DNA of 57,897 nt from Synechococcales cyanobacterium bin31.maxbin.ball.101 (GTDB lineage Bacteria > Cyanobacteriota > Cyanobacteriia > Leptolyngbyales > Leptolyngbyaceae), in contig JAAFJU010000015.1 in assembly GCA_013298165.1 (NCBI GenBank), positions 1-57,897 on the forward strand, read 5' to 3'. The translations under genes were made by a program, and so were the position numbers. Of the stretch, positions 1-9,161 are shown in pieces. Numbering within the stretch: position 1 is the first letter of the stretch; every line of letters starts with the position of its first letter. The notes below the pieces were generated by a model. The model was given only the letters and a program-made list of their open reading frames with translations. It was not told the origin of the DNA and made no database searches.

Positions 1-1
1 T

Positions 2-247
2 TTAACAGTCCTAGGACTCGGCGTTTTGCCAATTTTCATGTCGGGTTTTATGTCAGGCTTCACATCAGGCGATTTGCGCGGCGTCAATCTCAGCGTCAAT
101 CTGGGGACGCAGGTGCTACAGGCAGGCGCTTATCAACTTTTAGTGCTATTTATGTCACTGTTCGCAACATTGTTAACAACAGTATTAATAACGATCGGGG
201 TTTCACGACAGTTTTTAACGAAAGCGTGCCAATTCGTGACTTGGTGA
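2..247 (+). CDS. FetB/UPF0014-like ABC permease, C-terminal fragment (5' end outside window)
   Basis: The reading frame is open from base 2, so the gene starts before the window. The visible 80 or so residues are hydrophobic and hold two probable membrane segments separated by a polar loop. The pattern 'PIFMSGFMSG', then 'AGAYQLLVLFMSLFATLL' and a short basic end (VSRQFLTK), resembles the last two helices of FetB (UPF0014) permeases, where a proline/MMSG stretch precedes a 'YQIMVTFMLL'-like helix. FetB works with the ATPase FetA, which in E. coli is linked to iron export. The loop after MSG looks longer than in E. coli FetB. The assignment rests on this short stretch only; another small permease is possible. 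Confidence 0.5.
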   Translation, partial: LTVLGLGVLPIFMSGFMSGFTSGDLRGVNLSVNLGTQVLQAGAYQLLVLFMSLFATLLTTVLITIGVSRQFLTKACQFVTW

Positions 248-393
248 GGCACAGTAGGAATAGGATTTTATTGATTTCTATTGATTTCTATTTTTGTTGA
301 GTTGAGTTTTAGGTGAATTTGAGTTGAGTTGGGTTTTAGGTAAGATTTTAGTTAAGAACAGTGCGCAGCTCGTGCGCAGTAGAATAGAGAACT

Positions 394-1233
394 ATGCAAT
401 TGCTGTCTCCTTTTAAGGCGATCGCCTTGTTTACTCCCGGTGGCGATGTGGCCTATTGCATCGATACCGACAAGCGTAAACATTGGCACGTTCATCTCTG
501 TGCCGAACTCCAGGAAGCCCTGAATTTATCAGAGTCTCCTCACTTTTTGTTGCACTATTACAAGGCCACCGTCGATGCCTGGTGGGATAGCGAACAAAAT
601 GCATTACAAATCACCGCTACAGCAATGCCCGCCGTGATTCAATATCGAGCATTGTTAAATCATTTGTTTCAGATCCCAGGAACCCTATGGCAGCTTGATA
701 CCATTCAGTCGGAACTCTGTGAGACGAGTTTACTGAATCAATATCAACAGGATTTTCCGGAGCTTTGGGCCTTTCACGACTTGATTTTACCCGTAACCCA
801 AGGCACTTCCTCCCATTTCCCCCTACAGGAGAAGACTCAGATGCCTACTATCGAGAGGTCGAGAATCATGACCTCCAACCCTCTACAAGGTTTGAAAAAG
901 AACCCGATCGCCAGCGCTGCACTTCCATCGGAGGAGACCGATCGCACGGGTCGCTATGTCTTGCGTCTCTTTGTGTCCTGTCGCCATACCTCCACCGAAG
1001 CTGCATTGCGAAATCTCCATCGGGCCTTAGAACGATCGATGCTTCAGCCCTATACCTTGCAAGTGATCGACATTTCCAAATATCCAGAACAGGCGGAGTT
1101 CGACCAAGTGACCGCAACGCCCACCTTATTGCGAGTGCATCCCCTTCCCCACCGCCGTCTTGTAGGCGATCTAGAAAATGAGGATCAATTGCTCCATTTA
1201 TTGGCAGAAGTGGACCTAGATACTTATCATTAA
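394..1233 (+). CDS. KaiB-fold (circadian clock KaiB family) protein with extra N-terminal domain
   Basis: A 279-residue protein of two parts. Residues from about 190 to 275 match the KaiB/SasA thioredoxin-like fold: 'YVLRLFVSCRH' opens the first strand, followed by 'LQVIDISKYPEQAEFDQVTATPTLLRV' in pieces and 'RRLVGDLEN' near the end. In KaiB and in the SasA sensor domain this fold binds the KaiC clock ATPase. Residues 1-140 form a separate domain with several Trp and aromatic residues that I recognise only as cyanobacterial; a low-complexity linker joins the two. No histidine kinase domain follows, so it is not SasA, and it is much longer than KaiB (about 100 residues). It may be a clock-input or clock-output partner or a KaiB paralogue. 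The fold is well supported; a clock role is inference. Confidence 0.75.
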   Translation: MQLLSPFKAIALFTPGGDVAYCIDTDKRKHWHVHLCAELQEALNLSESPHFLLHYYKATVDAWWDSEQNALQITATAMPAVIQYRALLNHLFQIPGTLWQLDTIQSELCETSLLNQYQQDFPELWAFHDLILPVTQGTSSHFPLQEKTQMPTIERSRIMTSNPLQGLKKNPIASAALPSEETDRTGRYVLRLFVSCRHTSTEAALRNLHRALERSMLQPYTLQVIDISKYPEQAEFDQVTATPTLLRVHPLPHRRLVGDLENEDQLLHLLAEVDLDTYH

Positions 1234-1276
1234 GAATTGAGAGTGTTGAATGTTGAATTGAGAATTTTCTTGAGGC

Positions 1277-2413
1277 ATGGTGGTGATGGTTGATTCTCTG
1301 ATGGAGACCTTGGCGATCGCACGTCAGGGTCAGGACATAACGCCGGAAATGGGGTTGGAACTTTTAGCGGTGAAGGATGGGGCGGCGATCGAGCAGATTC
1401 GGGCGACGGCGGATTTTTTAAGACAGCAGCAATCCGGCGAGACGGTCACATATGTGATTAATCGCAATATTAATTACACCAATATTTGCGAACAGCATTG
1501 CAGTTTTTGTGCGTTTCGCCGAGATGAAGGTGACGAGGGCGCTTATTGGTTGGACTTCGACAAAATCTTAGAAAAAGCGACACTAGCCGTATCAGCCCAG
1601 GCAACAGAAATCTGTATGCAAGGGGGTCTGAATCAAAATGCAAAACTGAATGGACGATCGATCGATTACTACATCAAACTCGTCAACACCATCAAGTCAG
1701 CATTTCCCCATCTCCATATTCACGCTTTTTCACCCCAAGAGGTGCAATTTATTGCTCGTGAGGATGGCTTGAGTTTTAGTGAGGTGATTCGGGAGTTGCA
1801 GGCGGCGGGCGTGGGTTCGCTTCCGGGGACAGCGGCGGAGGTGTTGGACGATCGCATCCGACAGATCATTTGCCCCGAGAAGATCAGTGCCCAAACCTGG
1901 TGCGAAATTGTCGAACTAGCCCATGCCGAAAACCTGCCCACAACAAGCACGATGATGTCTGGGCATATCGAGTCACCCTTGCAACAAATTCAACATTTCG
2001 ATCAACTGCGGGAACTACAAAAACGATCGAAAGCAAATGGGACGATCGGTATCACGGAATTTATTTTATTGCCCTTCGTTGGCCAAGATGCCCCTGCGCC
2101 CTTACGTAAGCGAGTCGGTCGAGATCAGCCTGATTTAAATGCAGCGCTTCATCTGATGGCGGTAGCGCGGATTTATCTGGGCAATTGGATTCCTAATCAT
2201 CAACCCAGTTGGGTCAAGCTCGGGTTAGCGGGTGCTACGGAGTCTCTGAAATGGGGCTGCAATGACCTTGGCGGGACGTTAATGGAGGAACATATCACGA
2301 GCATGGCGGGGGCGATCGGTGGCACTTGTCAGACGGTAGAAGCCCTATCAGGCGCGATCGCTTCGATCAATCGGCCTTTTGCTGAACGAACAACGCTGTA
2401 CGATCGGGTTTGA
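1277..2413 (+). CDS. cofH: FO synthase subunit CofH (radical SAM)
   Basis: CofH acts with CofG to make 7,8-didemethyl-8-hydroxy-5-deazariboflavin (FO), the chromophore of coenzyme F420 and an antenna pigment of some cyanobacterial photolyases. The protein (378 aa) carries the radical-SAM cluster motif CEQHCSFC, with cysteines at residues 71, 75 and 78. Before it stands '[11 protein letters not shown]', typical of CofH and its MqnE/MqnC relatives. 'CMQGGLN' and '[13 protein letters not shown]' also fit CofH rather than the menaquinone enzymes. Length is normal. Start codons at 1277 and 1286 are both possible. It lies 43 bp after the KaiB-fold gene on the same strand and may share its transcript. 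No cofG is present in the window. Confidence 0.9.
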   Translation: MVVMVDSLMETLAIARQGQDITPEMGLELLAVKDGAAIEQIRATADFLRQQQSGETVTYVINRNINYTNICEQHCSFCAFRRDEGDEGAYWLDFDKILEKATLAVSAQATEICMQGGLNQNAKLNGRSIDYYIKLVNTIKSAFPHLHIHAFSPQEVQFIAREDGLSFSEVIRELQAAGVGSLPGTAAEVLDDRIRQIICPEKISAQTWCEIVELAHAENLPTTSTMMSGHIESPLQQIQHFDQLRELQKRSKANGTIGITEFILLPFVGQDAPAPLRKRVGRDQPDLNAALHLMAVARIYLGNWIPNHQPSWVKLGLAGATESLKWGCNDLGGTLMEEHITSMAGAIGGTCQTVEALSGAIASINRPFAERTTLYDRV

Positions 2414-2542
2414 AGCAGATTATCTGTGTAGTAGGGGTTGCAATGCCTTCTGCGACGGTGAGGCTGTATGCCAATAATCAAATTGTGGCATTCTCAACCA
2501 AGCGGTGAAACGAGTCACGATCGCTGCCGTCTTGCCAAGGCA

Positions 2543-2770
2543 TTACCGATGATCGGAGGTCGGTCGGAGACCATCGGCTTCCAACCACTGAACTAAATCA
2601 TCTAACTGCGTAAAATCTAATAAGGCTTCAGCTAAGGACTCCAATTGTGTGGTCGGCAATTGTTCAATGCGATCGGTCAGAGACTTTGGAACATCGCCAA
2701 CCTGACGAGCGAGAAGGCGAAGGATGAGCGATCGCTTTCTTTGGGAGGAAAACGATCGTCTGTCTAGGCA
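2543..2770 (-). pseudogene. DUF4351 domain remnant (Rpn-family nuclease tail)
   Basis: No start codon is visible, but one reverse frame reads 'RSLILRLLARQVGDVP', then 'RIEQLPTTQLESLAEALLDF' and 'LDDLVQWL' before a stop at 2543. This is the DUF4351 helical repeat that normally ends Rpn-family PD-(D/E)XK nucleases. The intact Rpn gene just upstream on the same strand stops at 2792 without this domain. The stretch is therefore either the detached tail of that gene or of a lost neighbour. Confidence 0.65.
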
Positions 2771-2791
2771 TAGAAACGATCGCTCTCATGG

Positions 2792-3676
2792 TCAATTCAC
2801 CTGAGCTTGCATCTCTTGAAGTTGAGTCATAGTCAATCCTGTTGCCTGTGCGATCATCTCCACAGCAATTCCTTGTCTCAGTAGATTAAGGGCGATCGTC
2901 TTTTTCTCTTCCTCTCGTCCCTGCTCAATTCCCATGCGTTCGATCGAAGTAATATAAGGCATCTGCTTCTCCTGTTCATAACGTTTAAGATCAGCCTTGA
3001 ATTCCTGCTTCAGCCCGTCTGGTAACTCAAGGATCCAGTCGAGGAACCGGAACAGATTCATTATATCCTGCCGCTCATAGTCTCGCTCGTAAAGCATCCG
3101 AGTCAGTCGAAATTTCCATTCTTTACGCGCTGGAAGGTCTTTCTTGGTTTCCTTCGTCTTCAAATGAGCCATAACCACAATGGCGAAGGGGTTTTGACTG
3201 GCTTCTAGCTCGTCCCAGCGTGATTCATAGTCTAACAATTTGACGATCGGAAACCGAAAATCTACTTCACAGCCCCATTGAGCCGATCGAAACAGTCCAG
3301 GTCGCCAGTTTGCACGTTCATCACCGAGAATGACAAGATTAACGATCGGCACATCATAACGATCTTTTAAGCGGTAATAATGGGTGAAAATTCGAGCGTC
3401 GAAGTTTGATTCTTCTTGGCTTTGAACTTCGATATTGAGAAGTACCCAAGTTTCATTGCCTGCTCGGGTCCAGACCTTGACGAGTTTATCCACCACTCGT
3501 TTTCCCAGTTCCGCATCACGGACCACTTGACTGAGTTCCTGATCCAGAAATTCATACCCCCGAGACCAATCAATTTCTGCATGGATTTCAGGAAAGAAGA
3601 ACTGCATAAAAGCCTCGAAATAAGCTTCTATAATATCTTTCCACGGTAGATCATACTCATCTCTAAATTCAGTCAT
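2792..3676 (-). CDS. Rpn-family PD-(D/E)XK nuclease/putative transposase
   Basis: A 294-residue protein of the Rpn (recombination-promoting nuclease, YhgA-like) family, common in many copies in cyanobacteria. The N-terminus 'WKDIIEAYFEAFMQFFFPE' and the core 'WVLLNIEVQSQEE' carry the acidic and Glu-x-Gln positions expected of the nuclease fold; the 'HYYRLKDRY' helix follows. The C-terminus ends with 'QGIAVEMIAQATGLTMTQLQ', the helix-turn-helix-like tail seen in this family and again at 21.8-22.2 kb in this window. A DUF4351 remnant lies just downstream. Rpn proteins are thought to cut DNA and promote recA-independent recombination; related forms act in phage defence. The cellular role here is unknown. 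Confidence 0.8.
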   Translation of the reverse strand: MTEFRDEYDLPWKDIIEAYFEAFMQFFFPEIHAEIDWSRGYEFLDQELSQVVRDAELGKRVVDKLVKVWTRAGNETWVLLNIEVQSQEESNFDARIFTHYYRLKDRYDVPIVNLVILGDERANWRPGLFRSAQWGCEVDFRFPIVKLLDYESRWDELEASQNPFAIVVMAHLKTKETKKDLPARKEWKFRLTRMLYERDYERQDIMNLFRFLDWILELPDGLKQEFKADLKRYEQEKQMPYITSIERMGIEQGREEEKKTIALNLLRQGIAVEMIAQATGLTMTQLQEMQAQVN

Positions 3677-3826
3677 AGCAGTAGTTTCAGACGATCGGGT
3701 TCAGTTTAACACTAATGATAGGGATCGGAATGATGCTCAGTTACTAGGAATGACGGAAAGACTGATGCGATCGTCTCTTTGCTGGGCGGACGACACTATA
3801 CGATCGGGTTTAACTCAAAATTTCAA

Positions 3827-4720
3827 TCAAACCTGATGTAACCATTCCAAACGTCGATCGATGCGGTGACTTCGATCGACGCTGGGGTGTTGGTCTTGTA
3901 GGATCATTGCCCAAATCAACGCCACAAAAGTTCTCGCTTCAACGCATTGATCCAAGAATACTGGATCAAAGTCAATGCCATAGCCCTGCAAGACTAAATC
4001 AATTCGATCGCAATCAACACCAAACACTCTAGAGGGCGCAATCATAGACGCTAAGTCCCATTCAATAGGACCCATAAACGCATCTTCCCAATCCGTCCAC
4101 AGTACGCCGAGATTTGTATTTAAAACATTGCCTAAATGAGGATCGCCGTGAATCGCTTGGTGGGGCATTTGCAGCAGCCGATCGACCGATCGTGCCCCAA
4201 CTTGAACCAACATCTCTGCATCTTTTAAAGTAAATCTCGACGCTTCAATCCATTGATTCAAGACCTCCTGAGCCTCAGTCAATAGACCCAACACAGGCAA
4301 GATCTCTGGAAAACCCTTTAAAATCTCATGACAGTGCCGCAGCCGCTGACCCGCTTGTCGCAAGTCCCCCGCCATGGGCAACACCTCCACATACTGCCAA
4401 AAACTCATCACCAATCCCAAATGAGAATAGGGACCGGGATCGATCGCATCACTCACCGGAATGATCGACGCCCCCGCCGCTGTCAAATAGCGGGCGATCG
4501 CAACTTCCCGCACAAACCACCGATCGCCCGGTCGCAGAGTTCCCGTGGTAGTAGCAACTCGGGCCACGACCTCTGTGGGTTCTAAACGGAAAATCGCATT
4601 GCTGACATCTTGGATGAGGACGGGACGATCGAAGCTCAAGCCCTGCGATCGTGCCACTTCAGATGCCGCCTGAACTGCAAGCTGCAACCGCGATTCGGCG
4701 CTATCAACAGAGCTAACCAT
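3827..4720 (-). CDS. Aminoglycoside phosphotransferase (APH)-family kinase
   Basis: A protein of about 297 residues with the APH/choline-kinase fold. The catalytic loop 'HGDPHLGNVL' is followed by 'LWTDWEDAFMGPIEWDLA', giving the Mg-binding Asp and the conserved end of the family. The frame is open further upstream, but those residues overlap the cysW coding region, so the ATG at 4720 (MVSSVDSAES) is preferred; it begins 3 bp after the cysW stop codon. The gene is therefore probably cotranscribed with the sulfate transporter. Substrates of such kinases are small hydroxylated molecules, and the true one cannot be read from the sequence. A drug-resistance role is not implied. Confidence 0.8.
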   Translation of the reverse strand: MVSSVDSAESRLQLAVQAASEVARSQGLSFDRPVLIQDVSNAIFRLEPTEVVARVATTTGTLRPGDRWFVREVAIARYLTAAGASIIPVSDAIDPGPYSHLGLVMSFWQYVEVLPMAGDLRQAGQRLRHCHEILKGFPEILPVLGLLTEAQEVLNQWIEASRFTLKDAEMLVQVGARSVDRLLQMPHQAIHGDPHLGNVLNTNLGVLWTDWEDAFMGPIEWDLASMIAPSRVFGVDCDRIDLVLQGYGIDFDPVFLDQCVEARTFVALIWAMILQDQHPSVDRSHRIDRRLEWLHQV

Positions 4721-4722
4721 GC

Positions 4723-5550
4723 TTATCCATCCTGATGGGTCCTGCGTTCTACGATCTCTTTCACCACCAACGTCACAACCGCTAAACAAGCTAACAAAAC
4801 CGCCGCTGAATAGGCCGCTTCAGTTAAATATTCACGATAGGTATCTTCAACATACAGCGATAGGGTTTGGGTTCTGCGGGTGATGTTGCCGGAGACGACG
4901 GACACCGCCCCAAATTCACCCATGACGCGGGCATTCGTCAAGATTACCCCATACAATAACCCAAACCGGATGTTTGGCAAGGTAATATGCCAAAAGGTCT
5001 GCCATTCGCTGGCTCCTAGGGTTTTAGCCGCTTCCTCTTGATCGGCTCCGGTTTCTTCCAGGATGGGAATGACTTCTCTCGCCACAAACGGCATACTGAC
5101 GAACATCGACGCTAAGAGCATTCCTGGAAATGCAAAAATGACCTTGATATTGACGGCCTCTAAAGCCGAACCAAACCAACCATTCCGGCCATACAGTAAC
5201 ACCAACATCAATCCGGCAACCACAGGTGAAATGGAAAAGGGCAAATCCAAAACACTCAGTAAAAAGGCTCGACCGGGAAATTTATGTCGGGCGATCGCCC
5301 AAGCCGCACAAAGCCCAAAGACAATATTAATCGGCACCGCAATCAACGCTAAAAGCACCGTCAGCCGCACAGCATCCAGAAAGACCGGATGGGTCATATT
5401 CTCAAAAAACGGTCCCGCCCCTTTTCTGAAGGCTTGAGCAAAGACATTAAAAGCGGGAATGTAAACAATCAAACTCAAGTAGAGCAGCGTGATTCCAATA
5501 AAAATCGTGGGAACCCAGCTTTTTTTCAGGGGTGCTGTGGTCTTCTTCAT
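4723..5550 (-). CDS. cysW: Sulfate ABC transporter permease CysW
   Basis: Inner-membrane permease subunit of the sulfate/thiosulfate importer. It has 275 residues and about six hydrophobic segments. The cytoplasmic EAA loop that contacts the ATPase reads 'EEAAKTLGASEWQTFWHITL'. 'GEFGAVSVVSGNI' is the conserved CysW signature near the C-terminus. Its ATG overlaps the cysT stop codon (TAATG at 5548-5552), indicating translational coupling. It should form a heterodimer with CysT; the ATPase CysA is not encoded here. Confidence 0.93.
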   Translation of the reverse strand: MKKTTAPLKKSWVPTIFIGITLLYLSLIVYIPAFNVFAQAFRKGAGPFFENMTHPVFLDAVRLTVLLALIAVPINIVFGLCAAWAIARHKFPGRAFLLSVLDLPFSISPVVAGLMLVLLYGRNGWFGSALEAVNIKVIFAFPGMLLASMFVSMPFVAREVIPILEETGADQEEAAKTLGASEWQTFWHITLPNIRFGLLYGVILTNARVMGEFGAVSVVSGNITRRTQTLSLYVEDTYREYLTEAAYSAAVLLACLAVVTLVVKEIVERRTHQDG

Positions 5551-6410
5551 TAGCTATATCTCCGGCCCCAAGCTTGCAAGACATTAATGGTTAATAGAAT
5601 CACTAACGAGATCATGAGCAACACCACACCAATCACCGTAGCACCCACATAGTCATACTGCTCTAACCGTTGAAAAATCAACACAGGTGCAATCAGATCT
5701 TTAAACGGCGTATTAGAGGCCACAATCACCGTCGAACCGTATTCTCCCACCGCCCGCGAAAATCCCAACGCCACCCCCGTCGAAATCGCTGGAAACAACG
5801 GTGGCAAAACAACATGCCAAAAGGTTTGCCAAGGGGACGCGCCTAGACACCAAGCGGCTTCTTCGATATCAGATTCCATTTCCTGAAGGACGGGCTGCAC
5901 GGTGCGGACTACGAAGGGAAGTGAGATAAATAGCATCGCAATGGCAACCCCTAGGCGGGTGAAGGCGATTTTGATACCAAAGGGTGCGACGAAGGACCCG
6001 ACCCAGCCGTTGTCGCTATAGACAGTGGCGAGGGTGAGTCCGGCGACGGAGGTGGGGAGGGCGAAGGGCAAGTCTACGGAGGCTTCGATAATGCGTTTTA
6101 GGGGGAAATCGTAGCGCACTAAGGTCCAGGCAATTAAGGTGCCAAAGAGGCCATTAAAGAGCGCTGAGATCAGGGCCGTGGTGAAGGTGACATCGTAGGT
6201 GGAGAGGGCGATCGGACTGGTCGCAATTTTCCAAAAGTCGTTGAGGGGAAGCTGGCTGGCCTTAAGAAACATGGCTGTGACAGGCAGGACCAGCATCATA
6301 AAGAGATATCCGATCGTCACTCGCCATGGCCAAGATGAGGCGCTGAGAAATTGCCAGACTTTTAGGAAGGGCAATCGTTCTGGGGTTGGCGGGTGGGTGG
6401 AGGGGGCCAT
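5550..6410 (-). CDS. cysT: Sulfate ABC transporter permease CysT (CysU)
   Basis: The first permease subunit of the sulfate/thiosulfate importer, 286 residues. Hydrophobic segments begin near residue 30. The EAA loop is '[20 protein letters not shown]', and '[15 protein letters not shown]' is the typical CysT C-terminal signature. The gene follows sbpA by about 70 bp and runs into cysW with a one-base overlap. The three genes give a periplasmic binding protein and two membrane subunits. Confidence 0.93.
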   Translation of the reverse strand: MAPSTHPPTPERLPFLKVWQFLSASSWPWRVTIGYLFMMLVLPVTAMFLKASQLPLNDFWKIATSPIALSTYDVTFTTALISALFNGLFGTLIAWTLVRYDFPLKRIIEASVDLPFALPTSVAGLTLATVYSDNGWVGSFVAPFGIKIAFTRLGVAIAMLFISLPFVVRTVQPVLQEMESDIEEAAWCLGASPWQTFWHVVLPPLFPAISTGVALGFSRAVGEYGSTVIVASNTPFKDLIAPVLIFQRLEQYDYVGATVIGVVLLMISLVILLTINVLQAWGRRYS

Positions 6411-6478
6411 GGAAACAGGGAATTGAGTGAGGGACGATGCGTTAGAAAGCGTAGCACTTTAGGCGCTATTTCTAGGCG

Positions 6479-7582
6479 CTATTTTTTAGACATTGAGGCT
6501 TCGATCGTATCGAAGTCTCCGCCGGAGTCAAAGGCTTTTTGAGCTTTTTTCCAGCCGCCGTATTCTGCAATTTTGCCCAATTGTTTGACAGTGGGATATT
6601 GCTTTACAAAAGCGGGTTCTTTAGCAACGTCACCTAAAGGCCGAAACCCGACTTTTGCAAACTCTCGCTGGGCTTCTGGAGTGAATAAAAACTGGACGAA
6701 TGCTTCTGCAGCAGCGCGATTGCCATGTTTTTCGACGTTGCGATCGACCACTGCAACCGGGGTATCAATCGAGATATTGATTGCAGGAGCTGTAATATCA
6801 AATTTCTCGCCTTTTTGTTTGGCAAGAATGGCTTCATTTTCATAATTGACTAAGGCATCGCCTTGACCTTGATTCACAAATGCATCGGTGGCTTCTCTGG
6901 AGTCTTTAGTGAGGACAGCAACATTTTTGAAGGCTTGGGTGACGAAGGCTTGAACGTCGGATTGATTGCTTTTTTTGGCATAATTCAGCAGCGCATAATA
7001 GTTCCACCGGGCGACACCGGAGGTTTTGGGGTTGGGTGTGACCCATTTGACATCCGGGCGCGCTAGGTCTCCGAAGCTTTTAATATTTTTTGGGTTGCCG
7101 GGGCGGGTGGTGATAGCCGCGATCGTTTCTCCCACAATGCCTTGATTCGGAACCCGTTCGGTCCAGTCTTCTTTCACAAAACCTAAACTAACCAGCCTGT
7201 TCATATCTGAGCCGATCGCCAAATGCACAATGTCAGCATCCAATCCATCAATGACGCCACGGGTTTGGCTCCCGGAACCGCCATAGCTCTGACTAAAAAT
7301 GACGGATTGGCCATTGTGATCTTTTTCCCACTGTTTAACAAATTTGGGAATAATGGCGTCGTGAGCCACTTTGGGGACCGAATAGCCAACCAGCAGGAGT
7401 TCGATGTCCTTTTGACCGGAGGGATTGCTGTTGCAGGCGACGATCGTAAAACTGATCATCAGACTCATCACGCTCAGCACAAGCCACCGAAACCACTGAC
7501 GGCGAGGCATCACCGATCGGATGACCGTTCTTAGTGTTTCACCCAATCTTTCACCCATCAGGCCGATCGTCCCAAGCATCAT
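6479..7582 (-). CDS. sbpA: Sulfate-binding periplasmic protein (lipoprotein)
   Basis: Periplasmic sulfate/thiosulfate-binding component. The family signature is clear: 'LLVGYSVPKVAHDAIIPKF' near the start of the mature protein, 'SYGGSGSQTRGVIDG' and 'NPKTSGVARWNYYALLNYA'. The N-terminus has a hydrophobic stretch ending in 'ISFTIVACNSN', a lipobox, so the mature protein is probably lipid-anchored. The longest frame begins at 7582; an in-frame ATG at 7510 (MPRRQWFRW) would give a more normal signal peptide and may be the real start. It is the first gene of the operon sbpA-cysT-cysW-kinase. The 258-bp spacer upstream separates it from a divergent gene and should hold its promoter. Confidence 0.92.
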   Translation of the reverse strand: MMLGTIGLMGERLGETLRTVIRSVMPRRQWFRWLVLSVMSLMISFTIVACNSNPSGQKDIELLLVGYSVPKVAHDAIIPKFVKQWEKDHNGQSVIFSQSYGGSGSQTRGVIDGLDADIVHLAIGSDMNRLVSLGFVKEDWTERVPNQGIVGETIAAITTRPGNPKNIKSFGDLARPDVKWVTPNPKTSGVARWNYYALLNYAKKSNQSDVQAFVTQAFKNVAVLTKDSREATDAFVNQGQGDALVNYENEAILAKQKGEKFDITAPAINISIDTPVAVVDRNVEKHGNRAAAEAFVQFLFTPEAQREFAKVGFRPLGDVAKEPAFVKQYPTVKQLGKIAEYGGWKKAQKAFDSGGDFDTIEASMSKK

Positions 7583-7840
7583 AAGTCCAACCCTGCTTTC
7601 ATCTTTTTAGAATTCACCCGAACCATTTAATCTACGGCAAACTAGTCGGGATAGCCTGTTACCAAACCTGGGGACATCCTACTAAGAAGGGCTACAAAAA
7701 GCAACTCACGCTCTTTTTAATCTTGACTTCATTACCGTAGATTACAGAAAGGAGGAAATAAAATCTGGGAGGGTCAATAATAGATCTGTTACCATTGCTT
7801 TTACCATTGCCCCCATTTAATTCAGCCCCTAGCAAGCACG
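7583..7840. promoter_or_regulatory. Divergent intergenic region between sbpA and the TIGR03643 gene
   Basis: This 258-bp spacer must carry promoters for the leftward sulfate operon and for the rightward gene at 7841. I see no recognisable operator, riboswitch or coding frame. The part at 7740-7800 contains a purine-rich run followed by A/T-rich sequence. Confidence 0.4.
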
Positions 7841-8098
7841 ATGAAACTCCCCGACCTAGACTCCGAAACCCTCGATCGTGTCCTAGAAATGGCCTGGGAA
7901 GATCGCACGCCCTTCGACGCGATCGAAGTTCAGTTTGGTCTCAATGAATCTCAGGTGATTGAGGTGATGCGGCGAGAGATGAAGGCGTCTAGCTTTCGCA
8001 TGTGGCGCAAGCGCGTCACTGGACGATCGACCAAGCACTTACAGCAGCGAGACTTCATCGCAGGCCGCTTTCACTCCCAGAACCAAAAAGGCTCTTAA
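7841..8098 (+). CDS. TIGR03643 family (DUF2805) protein
   Basis: A small basic protein of 85 residues. It begins 'LDSETLDRVLEMAWEDRTPF' and continues 'IEVQFGLNESQVIEVMRREM' and 'SSFRMWRKRVTGR', all typical of the TIGR03643/DUF2805 family found in cyanobacteria and other bacteria. The first half looks like a helix-turn-helix that might bind nucleic acid; the family has no established function. Its stop codon overlaps the end of the convergent gene at 8095. Confidence 0.85.
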   Translation: MKLPDLDSETLDRVLEMAWEDRTPFDAIEVQFGLNESQVIEVMRREMKASSFRMWRKRVTGRSTKHLQQRDFIAGRFHSQNQKGS

Positions 8099-8328
8099 AA
8101 ATCGTCCGGAATCACCCACTTCGGTGGCTCAGATGCGCGTTCCAGTCGCCGCCGCTGGACCGCAGCTTCAGCCATCTGCAAGATCTGATCGAGCGAGGTC
8201 TCTTGAATAAATTTGGAAGCCTGGGCCTTAAATTCTAGGTTCGGGCATTCATCCCCCAACACACAACCCCTGACACATTCCACTTCACAGTTCACCGACT
8301 TACCGTTCACCGATCCTGTCTCAGCCAT
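8095..8328 (-). CDS. Conserved cyanobacterial small protein, unknown function
   Basis: A 77-residue protein. I use the ATG at 8328 (MAETGSV) because a good ribosome-binding sequence (GAGGTGGGG) lies just before it; the longer frame to 8412 looks spurious. The protein has an N-terminal Cys cluster (C, C, C, C in 'NCEVECVRGCVLGDEC'), then 'SKFIQETSLDQILQMAEAAV' and the end 'EPPKWVIPDDF'. The second half resembles small conserved proteins I know from other cyanobacteria. The four Cys residues could bind metal, but that is a guess. It converges on and overlaps the TIGR03643 gene by a few bases. Confidence 0.65.
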   Translation of the reverse strand: MAETGSVNGKSVNCEVECVRGCVLGDECPNLEFKAQASKFIQETSLDQILQMAEAAVQRRRLERASEPPKWVIPDDF

Positions 8329-8468
8329 ACCCCACCTCAAACAACAACCTGAATAACGGTATCCATCATAACCCCATCTCAAGTCACCCCCAATTATCCT
8401 GAAAGCCTGCATAAAAGATTGAAGACAGAACTACATAACCCTTGTGAATCCTTCCCCCCTCACACATC

Positions 8469-9161
8469 ATGTCCTACCGACTTGTTGAAGATCTGTCCTT
8501 CGTTGAGCTATCACCCAAAAGCTCTCCCATCACCGACGACACCACCACCCAAACCATCGATCGGATCCTCAACGCCGCTCACCTCAATCACAGCGTCAAA
8601 TATCACCTCGCTCGGCTTCAGCGCCCCACCGAACTCACCGCCAGTTTCATTCAAAATTACATCCAACAATTTCAGTTTCATGCCCTACAGGATGCTCACC
8701 GAGAAGCTTCCTCTAAATCGCTTCAGTCTGCACTACAACTCTTTGTGAGCCAAGACGATGAGATGCGATCGACCGTCGATGACTGCCATCCCATTCTTTG
8801 CTATTTACTGGGGTTTGAAATCATTACCATGCTGTTTGAAATGAGCTGGCAACAACATGAGCGCCTGTACTATCTACAACATAATCAAGAACACTTCTTC
8901 CATCACTATATCAAACCCGTTCAACTCGCCCATCGCCTCAACGATAAAATCATTCCCCGAGATGCCAAGCTCTTCTTCGCAAAACGCACCTACTTCGTTC
9001 AACGTCCCCACCTCCGACCTCAACAGCTCAAAGCCCTCGCCCTCGCCACCTTCCCCGCAGAAACCATTCTAGAACTCGGCTTTGAAGTGATTCGTCATCC
9101 TCAATCCTTTATCTTTGATCATGCCGCCATCTTCGAGGCCCCAGAAATGGCGATTCACTAA
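8469..9161 (+). CDS. Hypothetical protein, 230 aa
   Basis: I do not recognise this protein. It is largely helical by composition, rich in His and Gln, with no signal peptide or membrane segment. 'LGFEIITMLFEMSWQQHERL' is its most hydrophobic part. Codon use matches neighbouring genes, which supports a real gene. Its stop overlaps the end of the convergent potC gene by four bases. Confidence 0.6.
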   Translation: MSYRLVEDLSFVELSPKSSPITDDTTTQTIDRILNAAHLNHSVKYHLARLQRPTELTASFIQNYIQQFQFHALQDAHREASSKSLQSALQLFVSQDDEMRSTVDDCHPILCYLLGFEIITMLFEMSWQQHERLYYLQHNQEHFFHHYIKPVQLAHRLNDKIIPRDAKLFFAKRTYFVQRPHLRPQQLKALALATFPAETILELGFEVIRHPQSFIFDHAAIFEAPEMAIH

